Source: Cavenderia fasciculata | Taxonomy: Eukaryota > Evosea > Eumycetozoa > Acytosteliales > Cavenderiaceae | Assembly (NCBI RefSeq): GCF_000203815.1 | Contig: NW_004457736.1 | Span: 372,001 to 436,000, forward strand | Direction: 5' to 3' | DNA: 64,000 nt | Shown: in pieces, positions 33,154 through 43,290 of the stretch | Position numbering within the stretch: position 1 is the stretch's first letter | Layout of the letters: every line of letters starts with the position of its first letter | Translations under genes and position numbers: made by a program | The notes under the pieces: model-generated | What the model was told of the DNA's origin: nothing | Seen by the model: the letters and a program-made list of their open reading frames with translations, nothing else | Database searches by the model: none

Positions 33154-36100
33154 TTATTTCCCTTTTTTTCTTTGAGGATTAATTTTTTTTGTAGTTGAAG
33201 CAGGTGTAGTGACAGAAGTGGCAGGTGATTCTTGAGAGTTTTGAAGTTGTTGAGTTATTTGTTGTTGATTCTCTGTCATGTCTTCAATATCTTCTTTGAT
33301 TCCTTGAATCTTGTCTGTAAGACTCTCTTCGAGTGCCTCTAATTTGTTTTCAAAATTAAATAGCTTATTGGTGATGGTTTCAAATGGATACAACTTTTTC
33401 ATGACTGCACCAAAAGCAGTGGCTGAATCTGAAGCTGCATTATTAGTGTTTGCTTCAACTTTGGTACAACTATCACTAACCTTTTTAATCTCTCCAAACA
33501 ACTTGTTAAATTGTTCGGTTGCAGGATTGTTGTTATTGTTGATATTATTGTTGTTGTTGTTGGGGGTTGGTTGAAGTTTGGTGAATCTAAGGATTTGATC
33601 AACCTTGTCTCTAGAATCTTTCATATCCATCTTGAGTTGAGATACTTCATCGCTAGTCTTTGATACTAAATTCAAAATGTCTTTGAGGTAACTAATAGTA
33701 GTCTCGGTGTTGCCCATAATTCTACGACCACTTTCCTCAATCTTTCGAGAGATATTGTCACTCTTGATTAAAATATCCTTCTTGTTATTAAAAATATCAT
33801 TTCCCAATTGTTCAAATTCTTGTCTTTCTTTTCCCATATGTCTTGATAATGCATTTTCAATTGCCTAAAAATAAATAAATAAATAAATATATTAGTATGA
33901 TTTATATGGGGTATTATTGATCTGTTTAATTTACTTACCAAATTAATATCTTTTAATAAATAATCCTTGATTTGTTTATATTCCTGAGTAATTGGTGAAA
34001 TGTTTGAAGTTGTAGAAGTAGAGGAAGAAGAAATGTTTGAAGTTGTAGTTGTAGAGTTTGCATAAGAAAGTTGAGAAGTTGATGGTTTAAGTTGAGTTGG
34101 GATTGATTGATTTGATAGATTTGATGATGATGGTTGAGATTGAAGAGTGGTGAATTGTTGATTAGAAATTTGTGTTGGTGTAGAGGATGAAGATGATGAT
34201 TTTGGGGAAGAGTTTGATTGTTGTTGATGTGGTTGTTGTTGTTGATGTGGTTGTAATGGTGGTGTTGGTAATGTTGTTGTTGTTGGTTGATCAATAGCCA
34301 TTTGATGGGAAGAGTCTGTTAATAAAAGTTGTTGTGGTGGTTGTTGTTGTTGACCATCTTGATGAGAGGAATTGTTGTTGAGAGTTTCAATGATATCATC
34401 TGATTTGTGATGATGATGATCAATGTGATCCATTGTAGGACTGGATGGATCGTTTGATTCACGATCCTCTCTATTGATAAATGACATGATTGGATTTTCA
34501 TGATCAGATTCGTCGTTATTTACATTCGAGTCGATACTAGTCTCGAGGAGGTTTTGTTGAGATTGAGATTCATTGTTTTGCTCTTCACCGCCGGCGGCAG
34601 CAGTGCTGGTACCAGATATTGATGATGTTTCATACTTGATTGGTTCAGAGGCAAAAGTAGTAATGGCGGAGGCGCTGGTAGTGATAGAAGTATCTTGAGT
34701 AGTGTCCATATCTCTTTCTCTTTCTCTAGAAAGGCCATTGGATTCTTGTCTTGTGATGGGTGATGGATCAGTGTCTTTTTTGATGACCATCATTGGTTGA
34801 TCGATCGATTTTCTGACAACGATTTGAGTTTCCTTTCTATTATCTTCATTTCTATCGTGTCTACTATCATTTTTATCATTTCGATCGTTTCTGTCGTATC
34901 TATCATTTCTATGATAAGTGTCTCTTCTATCTCGGTTATTTCGATTATCTCTATAATCTCTATTGTCACGATTGTCACGATTATCACGATTATCACGATA
35001 GTCTCTATTATCTCTATTATCACGACTATCTCTATTGTCTCTATTATCACGATTATCTCTATTATCACGATTGTCTCTGTTATCTCTATTATCACGACTA
35101 TCACGATTGTCTCTATTATCACGATTGTCACGATTATCACGATTATCTCTATCGTTATAATGTCTTGATCTATAATTATTATTATTGTTATTATTGTTAT
35201 TGTTGATATGATTGTTATGATTATTGTTAAAATTATTGGATTGATTATTTACGTTGTTATTACTGTAATTATTGTTATTATTGTGACCAATATTATTATT
35301 ATTATTATTATTATTGTTGAAGTTATTGTTATTGTTTTGTAATGGTTGTTGTAGTGATTGATTAAAATGATTATTCTGATGATTAAATGGAGCCACCTGA
35401 ATATTGTTTTGATCAGTTAAAAGATTGTTTTGATTGTTGAAACTCATATCACCATTGTTGAAATTTTGTTGTGCAGGATCAACTTGTTGATTGTTGGTAA
35501 AATTGGGTGGAAGGAAATTATTATTATTATTATTATTTTGTCCTTGGTTAATCATAAAATGTTGTTGTTGTTGTTGTTGTTGTGGTTGAGGTTGTTGTGG
35601 TTGAACTTGTTGTTGAGGTTGAGTATCTAATTGTGGGAATGATAAAGAACGATCCAGAGAAGTTTCTCTTTCTCTCGATCTACCTCTACTTGAACTACGG
35701 TATCTCTTTTGTTGTTGTGGTTGTGGATTGAAATTGATTGGAGTACCACCAAAGGTTATATTGCTACTATGGAAACTATTGTTTTGGAATGCACTTTGTT
35801 GTGGTTGCATATTCATTGGCGATTGTTGCTGTTGGACGATTCCCATTTGTTGGTCTTGTTGTTGAATCGAGACAATAGGTTGTTGTTGAAGTAACAACTG
35901 TTGTTGTTGTTGTTGTTGGTCAATTGGTTGTGGTTGTTGTTGTTGCAGCTGTTGTTGTTGTTGTTGTTGCAGTTGTTGATGTTGTTGGTCAAATGAAGTA
36001 TTGTTGTTTCTATCAGAATGGGGACTGGGGCTTCTTGTTCTACTTCTACTTCTACTTCTGTCGGGACTAGAGTATCGAGAACGTTTCCTGTAGGATGATG

Positions 36101-36994
36101 ATGGCGATTTTGAGCGAGATCTGTCTTTGGGATAGTGGCCAGGTAGAGATGCATAGTTGACGGTGAGGGCCTTGCCCTGTACTTCATAGCCATTAAATTT
36201 CTTGATTGCAGTTTCAGCGTCATCAGCGTTTTTGAATTCAATAAAGCCATAGCCTTTCTTTTCGATAAAGTGACTCGTGTGGATAGGTCCAATCTCTGAA
36301 AACATCTGTCTCACCTCTTGCGACGAGGTCTCTTCCATGTCATAGCCGCGGATAAAGATACGGTGCTTGGATGCGGGGGAGTGCGGGTAGTGATATTTGC
36401 TGTCTCTGTCAGAGCCACTACTTGGGCCGCGGATGTTCTTGCCAAACGAGAAATCAATGTATGCCTTTTGGTTGTTGATACATGTAGTTCCATGAAGTCC
36501 ATTTTTTGCGTCAGTTGCTTGTTGAACAGTTTGAAATTCCTTAAAGAAGAGAAAATGATAGGTTAAGATTAATGTTATGATCAAAGAGAGAGAGAGAGAG
36601 AGAGATTATAAAAAAAAAATAGAAAAAAAAAAACAAAAAAAAAAGAAAGAGATAGATATAGGAGAATGAGATATAAGAGGAGTAAGAGTCATTGCCTTCT
36701 ATGCACGTATATATTGTACTACCTTGTAGTAGTAATTAGGTCAGAGATAGTAAAAGACTTTTGCAAAGAAAAAAAGTGTGATGATTGACATTAAGATGTA
36801 TCATCTGATAATCGTAAAAGTAGAGATTGTTTGATTGATTGATTACATACAACGAAACCATAATTAAGCTTCCATGCATAGCTGAGTAATTTGCCAAACT
36901 TTGAGAATGCATCATAAAGATCTCTATCATTGCAGTTGGTGCCACCTCCAAGATTGAGGTAGAGTTTTGTAGTTGGAGCAATATTGCTGCTCAT
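33154..36994 (-). CDS. Two-RRM RNA-binding protein with RS, Q/N and RDN repeats
   Basis: Three exons, 36994-36851, 36539-33939 and 33864-33154, all joined in phase 0, give 1151 residues. RRM1 (about 6-75) is split by intron 1: TKLYLNLGGGTNC (RNP2) in exon 1 and YGFV/EFQTVQQATDAKNGL (RNP1) across the join. RRM2 (about 98-170) shows HRIFIRGYD and KGYGFIEFKNADDAE. An RS-like region (SRSKSPSSSYRKRSRYSSPDR) follows, then long Gln and Asn runs and an Arg-Asp-Asn triplet array. A Ser/Thr-rich region leads to a C-terminal coiled coil of about 230 residues with KKINPQRKKGK at the end. The layout suggests a nuclear splicing or mRNP factor prone to condensate formation. I do not recognise a specific orthologue. 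Confidence 0.85.
34930..35155 (-). repeat. 9-bp coding minisatellite (Arg-Asp-Asn array)
   Basis: About 25 tandem nonamers within exon 2 of the two-RRM gene encode Arg-Asp-Asn with scattered Ser and Tyr variants. The period of nine keeps all frames open, which produces spurious Ile/Val-rich frames on both strands. Confidence 0.9.
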
Positions 36995-38260
36995 ATTGTA
37001 TTAGATTAGCAGGTGACGACGACGACGACGATTATGATGACGATCAGTAGAGATGATTATAAAGCGATATAGTATAGTATAGTATTGATAGATAGCAATG
37101 GCAAATATGATGAATGATAGGCCCTAATTGGTATGAGGAAAGATTCGCAACGCAATGTAATTAACAAGTTTGGGTAAGACGCGCGATTATATTAAAGATA
37201 GATAATTAGTTTGATGTGTTTTCCTTTATATCTATATATCTATCTATCTGTCTATCTATCTGTCTATCTGTCTAACTACGAATTTCAGCTGAAAATACAC
37301 TGAATGATCAGCTGCTGAAAAAAAAAAAAGAAAGGAAATAAAAATATATCAAACCAAATAATCTAAAATATATAAACAAAACAAACATCAATCATTGCAA
37401 TGAATAAAGGTTCATTGTCAATGATTCAAAGATATTCATGGTCATAAATCTATACCTCTATTTTTAATTGGATTGGGACCAAAAATAATATAGATGGACC
37501 AAATAAGAAAATAAATAAATTTATTTCAATAAAAGAAATCATTATTATTATATCCATATATTATCTTTTATTATTATTATTATCTTTATAGTAGAGATAG
37601 ATAGGCATTTCACAAAAATATTAATATACAACTTTTTAAAGTTTTTTTTTAATTATTTGTTTTTTTTTTTGGTTGGTCATTAAAGTTGATCAATGGGTTT
37701 TTAGTTTGTTCATCTCATCACTTGAAGTGTATCTGATCAACATGTTGTAAGTAGTCTGTTAAACATACACCAATACATTACTTAGGCTAACTATTCAACT
37801 CATTCTTTTAGGTAAAAGGTTTTACTTGACTCATATCATCTCTCACTCATGGTTCATTGCAACTACTCTTCTTCAAACCCTTCTCTCTCTCTCTCTCTCT
37901 CTCTCTCCCTGGGGATTGATGATGAGGTGACACATTCGAAATGAAGTTGACCCACATACCATTATTACCATATGCAGGCAAAAGGAGACCGTCCACCCCA
38001 AATAGGCTAACTCATTCAACGAATGGTTGATTTTTTTGGTTTATTACTAATTTATTAATAATTTGATTAAAAACAAGGTATGTATAATAGTAATAGTAAT
38101 AATAACAATATTCATTACTTTGTTGTTTCTATTTTAAAGTAATTAATTATATACCATTATACAATTTGGAATAATAATAATAATAATAATAACAATATAT
38201 TTATTTATTTATTCATCTAGGTACCTATTATAATCTAGATTCTTATTTTTTTTTAAAAAA
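36995..38260. other. Long intergenic stretch, no gene supported
   Basis: This is 1.27 kb of AT-rich DNA between two gene starts. It contains CGA and TATC microsatellites near 37017-37030 and 37230-37272, a CT run near 37879-37907, and a direct repeat (TAGGCTAACT.ATTCAAC) near 37784 and 38003. It probably holds two promoters. Confidence 0.5.
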
Positions 38261-40807
38261 ATGAATAACAACAACAACAACAACAAACTACTTTATATGG
38301 TAGTATATATATGTTTATTTATCCTTTTCCAGTTTGAGGGAAGAGCAACAATGGCAGCAGCAGGAGGAGGAACAACATGTCAGTATGATGTTAGAAATTG
38401 TACTGTGGATGGAGTTTGTAATTTTGCAACTCCAAATGTTTGGCAGGGAGGTATCGCTCCCAACTGCTCGTCGGGAGATGACATTGTTGTGATTGATGCC
38501 ACATCAATGCTTACTCCTACTCGTACATTGGTTTATGTCTCAACTGGCACCACTGCATGCAACCTTTCATCTATTTATCTAGTTGGCGACAACCTCTTCT
38601 TTTCAGTGTCCTATCAAACACTCGACTACCAAGAGTTCTCCCTTTACTCGTCTCAGTCGCAGATATCGGTGCACTCGCCCATCCTCAAGTCCAAGTTGCA
38701 ATTGGCCAACTCTACCACTCTCGCATTCCGTCAAGGTCGTTCATTCTCGGGCTCTGTCTATATCGATTCGGGATCGGTTGTTTCCCTAAACGATTCCACC
38801 ATCTTTACAGTGATTGCACCATCATACATCCAAGGTCAAGTGAATAGTATGAATCAGTCTGCCACTGTTGTCATCTCTTCGGACAGTGTAGTGCTTGACG
38901 GTGGTTCAATGTATTGTCCAAACGGTCTCGTTTCATTCTCTACACCACAATCACAAATCATTCTATCCAATAGTAAATTAAACTTTAAAACCTATGGTCC
39001 ACAGCCATCAAACATCACCATCAACTCTACTTCCAACATCAATACACAAACCGACACCTCTATCTATCTCACATTGTTAAACAATGATACTGTTCTCCTG
39101 CTCAACTCTAATCCACTCAACAATGGTACTACTCCCAGACCAACATTTACATTTTTGTCACTTGATATTGAAGAAGGAGCACATTTAAAGGTAGAGGATG
39201 GATACACAGCTGTTGTGATGCAAGATGTGACCAACAATGGTAACATGACCATCAAGAATATTCCAACCGTTCAAATCACCAATAGTTTTAGAAACAATGG
39301 TTTTGGAGATGTTGTGCTTGACAGTATCGACAATCTCTTGATCAATGGATTGGCTGTCAAAACATTGAATCTTAGCAATATCAATCTATCCTCGATTCAA
39401 AACTTTGGAACCGATGAAAGTGCCCATGTCTTTATTCGTTCAGTCGCCAATGTCTCCATGTCCAACTGTCTGGTAGAGTTTGTTTCCTTGACCAATATCA
39501 CCAGTCTAGTTGTCAACCAGTCTCGTATTGCCAATTGTAGTGAATCTGCCCCCGTCCCACACTACATCAACGACACACAAATCTTTAACAATGCCGTCAT
39601 TAACAATGTATCTTTTATGCTCTTGCAAAACACCGAGATTGACAATGCAGCCGTCTCTTGGTCTCCATTCATTCAAATGTTCAATTCAAGCGTTGCCGGT
39701 ACCGTTCAACTACTCGTTGGAAATAGTTCATTGTTAAATATGGATCGATCATCAATCTATAATCTGGAAAAGATTGATAGCATGTATTTGACAGTTGTCA
39801 TTTTGAATCATGGTACAAGTAAACTTGGTTCAAAATCATTCCTCTCCTTGACCGATATTATCTCCTATCCACATCATCAACAAGGAGAAGAAGGTAAATC
39901 ATTATGTAAACTAAAGGTCAATGATAATCTTCAGCTCCATGGAAACATTGAATTTGTTGGTTGTATTCTTGAAGTTGGTCAACAGTCTCAATTGTCTGTC
40001 GACAATGTAACCATTACAACAAAATCAGATTTGGAAGTGTCTTCTGGTATCTTGATCGTCAAGAATTTGATGGTATCCACCAACTCTCGTGTCGATCTCC
40101 AAGGCAATAGCTTTGTCTTTTTCGAGACTATTCTCATCGATTCATCACGTGCTCATGTTCAGTTAAAGGGCAACTACTCATTATCGGCACCTATTGTCGC
40201 TACCAACCACAGTACTCTCTATATCCAGTCTCCACTAGAAACCAGGGATGGTATCAGTTTGGATTCGTCTCTTCTCATGGTCTCTTCACCACTCAAGTGC
40301 CAAGGTCACTTTGTTTCGACCAATCAAGCCAATATCACCATTATCGATCCTTCACCAACCAGAAAACACAAACATCAACACAAACCACAACCAATGATCA
40401 GTGCACTCACCATTTCCATCGAGAAGCAATCAAGTATCAACGTGTTGTTGCAAAAGAACATTGTCAATCCAAATGACACTTTTGTCCTCTTGAATGCCAC
40501 CTCTGGTATCATCATTGAAAAGGATGTCAATAGTCGTATTCTCGACCCATCATACGATGCTAGCAAAATGACACCCATCTTTATTCTCACAAACAATACC
40601 TATTCTTTGTTTATGAATCAAACCCATCCAATCGGTCCAAACAATGGTGGTAATCCTAGAAAATTATCTCCATGGAAGATTGCTCTCATTGTCATTGGTT
40701 CCTTTATAGGTCTCGTCTTTATGTCTCTTATCGGTTATGCCATCTACTATGGTATCAAGAAATCAAGAGCTTCAGCTGCTGAAAGATCTCCATTATTAAA
40801 TAGATAA
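38261..40807 (+). CDS. Large type I membrane glycoprotein with dileucine sorting tail
   Basis: Single-exon gene of 848 residues. A signal peptide lies at about 9-30 after a short Asn run. The ectodomain opens with a Cys pair block (CQYDVRNCTVDGVCNF, then NVWQGGIAPNCSSGDDIVV). It continues with many beta-strand-like repeats with short hydrophobic-Asn-Ser patterns and numerous N-x-S/T sequons, as in beta-helix proteins. One transmembrane helix (IALIVIGSFIGLVFMSLIGYAIYY) sits near 805-828. It is followed by a basic stop-transfer KK and the tail ASAAERSPLLNR. ERSPLL fits the acidic dileucine rule [DE]xxxL[LI], which routes proteins to endosomes or lysosomes. I do not know the family. The ligand or function is unknown. 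Confidence 0.8.
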   Translation: MNNNNNNNKLLYMVVYICLFILFQFEGRATMAAAGGGTTCQYDVRNCTVDGVCNFATPNVWQGGIAPNCSSGDDIVVIDATSMLTPTRTLVYVSTGTTACNLSSIYLVGDNLFFSVSYQTLDYQEFSLYSSQSQISVHSPILKSKLQLANSTTLAFRQGRSFSGSVYIDSGSVVSLNDSTIFTVIAPSYIQGQVNSMNQSATVVISSDSVVLDGGSMYCPNGLVSFSTPQSQIILSNSKLNFKTYGPQPSNITINSTSNINTQTDTSIYLTLLNNDTVLLLNSNPLNNGTTPRPTFTFLSLDIEEGAHLKVEDGYTAVVMQDVTNNGNMTIKNIPTVQITNSFRNNGFGDVVLDSIDNLLINGLAVKTLNLSNINLSSIQNFGTDESAHVFIRSVANVSMSNCLVEFVSLTNITSLVVNQSRIANCSESAPVPHYINDTQIFNNAVINNVSFMLLQNTEIDNAAVSWSPFIQMFNSSVAGTVQLLVGNSSLLNMDRSSIYNLEKIDSMYLTVVILNHGTSKLGSKSFLSLTDIISYPHHQQGEEGKSLCKLKVNDNLQLHGNIEFVGCILEVGQQSQLSVDNVTITTKSDLEVSSGILIVKNLMVSTNSRVDLQGNSFVFFETILIDSSRAHVQLKGNYSLSAPIVATNHSTLYIQSPLETRDGISLDSSLLMVSSPLKCQGHFVSTNQANITIIDPSPTRKHKHQHKPQPMISALTISIEKQSSINVLLQKNIVNPNDTFVLLNATSGIIIEKDVNSRILDPSYDASKMTPIFILTNNTYSLFMNQTHPIGPNNGGNPRKLSPWKIALIVIGSFIGLVFMSLIGYAIYYGIKKSRASAAERSPLLNR

Positions 40808-40863
40808 ATTGGAAGAGAATTTGTCACACAAACATCTCAACTCACATATGTATATAAATATTA

Positions 40864-40894
<31 letters not shown>

Positions 40895-41110
40895 TAAAAA
40901 GATACATCACAAAAATTAAATTAAATTAAATAAATATATATTCCAAAAAAAAATATCTTATCTTTCTAGCCCCAATAATAAATTACAAAAATATCTATAT
41001 AAACAAAGATTCTTTTTTTTTTTTTCTAGAAAAGATACTTTGGTCATCATCACAAGTACACAAACATTTGGTTCAAGATATTAAATTAATAATATAACTA
41101 TTTTGTTGTA
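40808..41110. other. Intergenic, nothing supported
   Basis: A spacer of 303 bp with an AAT microsatellite near 40864-40893. It is AT-rich throughout. Confidence 0.5.
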
Positions 41111-42361
41111 ATGTCAGAAGAAAAGATAAATTGGAGTGAAAATCGTAGTTTGCAGGTTGGTGATCTACCACAAACATTAAAAGTGTTGGTGTTTAATACA
41201 CAGTATAATCAACCTCTATCAGTAGGAGTATTGCCATCATCATTGGAGGTGTTATCATTTGGTTTCGAATATGATCAACCAATATCAGTAGGAGTATTAC
41301 CATCATCATTAAGAGTGCTATCATTTGGTGAAAAGTATAATCAACCACTATCAGTTGGTGTTATACCATCATCATTGCAAAAGCTAGAGTTTGGTAAAGA
41401 GTATAGTCAACCTCTATCAGTAGGTGTATTACCATCATCGTTGGTCGAGTTGACATTTGGTAATTGGTTTAATGAAGAACTATCAGTAGGAGTTTTACCA
41501 TCGTCATTGCAAGTGTTGAAATTTGGTGATTGCTATAATCAACAAACATCAGTTGGAGTATTACCACGCTCATTAAAAGTATTAAAGTTTGGTGATTACT
41601 ATGGTCAACCAGTATCAGTAGGTGTATTACCATCTTCATTGGAAAAGTTGTCTTTTGGTGGAGCTTATAACCAACCAATAGCTGTTGGTGTATTACCACA
41701 ATCATTGGTAGAGTTGACATTTGGTTATATATTTAATCAAGCTGTAGAAGTAGGTGTATTACCATCATCTTTGCAAGTTTTAACGTTTGGTGACAAGTTT
41801 AATCAAGTTTTATCAGTAGGTGTATTACCATCATCCTTGCAAAAGTTAAAGTTTGGTTCAAAGTATAACCAACCATTATCAGTAGGAGTATTACCATCAT
41901 CATTGAAAGAGTTGGTATTTGATTGGGACTATAATCAGGAAATTGCAGTAGGAGTATTACCATCATCTTTGGAAAAGTTGCAACTTGCCCAAAAGTACAA
42001 ACAAGCAATTGCAGTCGGAGTGTTACCATCGTCATTGAAAGAATTAATATTTGGTGGAAGTTATAATCTACCTTTGGCAGTAGGTGCATTACCATCATCT
42101 TTGGAAAAGTTACTACTTGCCAAAAAGTATAACCAACCAATTACAGTAGGTGTATTACCACAATCATTGGTAGAGTTGACATTTGGTTATAACTTTAATC
42201 AACCAATCTCAGCAGGTGTATTGCCATCATCTCTAAAAGTATTAACATTTATTGCTGATTATAATCATTCACTCAAGTATGGAGTATTACCAAGATCTTT
42301 GGAAAAGGTAACCGTTGGTTATCGTTCTTATGGTGGAGCTTCATTAACTGAACTTTTTTAA
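41111..42361 (+). CDS. FNIP-type solenoid protein with 18 near-identical 22-residue repeats
   Basis: Single-exon gene of 416 residues. After about 12 leader residues, the protein consists of 18 units of exactly 22 residues with consensus L-S-V-G-V-L-P-S-S-L-x-x-L-x-F-G-x-x-Y-N-Q-P. It stops soon after the last unit. It has no F-box, signal or membrane segment. FNIP repeats are LRR-like and expanded in dictyostelids; many family members act as substrate or protein-binding solenoids. The 66-bp DNA period is well kept at the nucleotide level (VGVLPSSL is spelled with few synonymous changes). This points to recent unequal crossing over or gene conversion. Exact partner unknown. Confidence 0.85.
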   Translation: MSEEKINWSENRSLQVGDLPQTLKVLVFNTQYNQPLSVGVLPSSLEVLSFGFEYDQPISVGVLPSSLRVLSFGEKYNQPLSVGVIPSSLQKLEFGKEYSQPLSVGVLPSSLVELTFGNWFNEELSVGVLPSSLQVLKFGDCYNQQTSVGVLPRSLKVLKFGDYYGQPVSVGVLPSSLEKLSFGGAYNQPIAVGVLPQSLVELTFGYIFNQAVEVGVLPSSLQVLTFGDKFNQVLSVGVLPSSLQKLKFGSKYNQPLSVGVLPSSLKELVFDWDYNQEIAVGVLPSSLEKLQLAQKYKQAIAVGVLPSSLKELIFGGSYNLPLAVGALPSSLEKLLLAKKYNQPITVGVLPQSLVELTFGYNFNQPISAGVLPSSLKVLTFIADYNHSLKYGVLPRSLEKVTVGYRSYGGASLTELF

Positions 42362-42426
42362 CTAAATAAATAAATAAATAAATAAATAATCATTGATCAA
42401 TTAATACTAGTAATGTTTATTTATTT

Positions 42427-42864
42427 TTAATTTTTAATATTTGTCATTGTGATTGATTTTTGATTTAATAATAAATATCTTTTATATTTCTTGATACCAT
42501 ATAAGATAATGATTGATAGTGCTACAGCTCCAACTACCCCAACTACAATGCCAACAATCATACTCCACTTTTTGCTGTCAGAGTTACATTGACCATTATC
42601 AGTATCTACAATTAATGCAGAAAAGTCGGGGTCAAGAATACATTCCTCTGAGCATTGAGGAAATCCAATTCCAATCAATACAATCGCTTGTTCATCATTG
42701 AGTTTACTAGTTGATAATAGTTGGGTTTGTGAATAGGTTGGTCTTCCATCAGACAGTGCAACATCAATGAATCGACCTTTGAATTGTATACCATCCTTGA
42801 CAACTCTCAGATATTGCAACGATGACAAGGAATCAAAACTGAATGAATAGTAATACTCTTTTAA
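42427..42864 (-). pseudogene. C-terminal fragment of a type I membrane protein
   Basis: The frame is open for 145 codons from a stop upstream at 42865-42867, but it has no ATG in its first 100 residues, so the 5' part is missing. What remains is a beta-rich ectodomain end with paired cysteines (GFPQCSEECILDPDFSALIV), one transmembrane helix (MIVGIVVGVVGAVALSIIIL) and a short basic tail (YGIKKYKRYLLLNQ). This plan occurs at the ends of dictyostelid Tgr/TIG-domain cell-surface proteins, but the identity is not secure. No convincing upstream exon is visible on the minus strand as far as the next gene. It is probably a truncated gene copy; an unrecognised distant first exon is the alternative. 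Confidence 0.55.
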
Positions 42865-43290
42865 TCATAAACCTATCTATCATTCTTTTGATTATATATA
42901 TATACAGTCTCTCAAAGTTGAAAAATAAAAATCAACGACGAACGAGTTTGACCAACAAAGAAGCCACAGGTTCCCGATTATCTCACAAAAGGTTATTTTT
43001 TTCTCTGTAGATCGAGGCGCAAAGTCCCTGGTCAATTTTTTTGGGTTTGATAATAATAATAATTCGTTTAATAATAAAACTTGTCTTTGACCTGTATAAT
43101 AAATTAATTATAAATTTTCTATTGTTATATGTTATAAATAATTGTTTTAATGATAGTATAGTACTTGTTTTGTGTTGTTGTGTGTATATGTGTAATTGCA
43201 ATTATATGGGTACACTCATTTGTAGAATGAATGAATGTGATTTACAATTGATTGTTAAATGATTGAGTTCCATAGCTAGGCTTTATATGG
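42865..43290. other. Intergenic, nothing supported
   Basis: AT-rich spacer. Two opposed 72-73-codon frames at 42983-43262 are Ile/Leu/Asn-rich products of base composition and were rejected. A GC-richer block lies at about 42935-43035. Confidence 0.4.

Noticed and set aside
34790-35168. Long Ile/Val/Thr-rich frames on both strands
   Set aside because: These are alternative readings of the 9-bp Arg-Asp-Asn minisatellite; the RRM-linked frame is the real one.
42983-43262. Opposed 72-73-codon frames
   Set aside because: Ile/Leu/Asn-rich chance frames in very AT-rich DNA.
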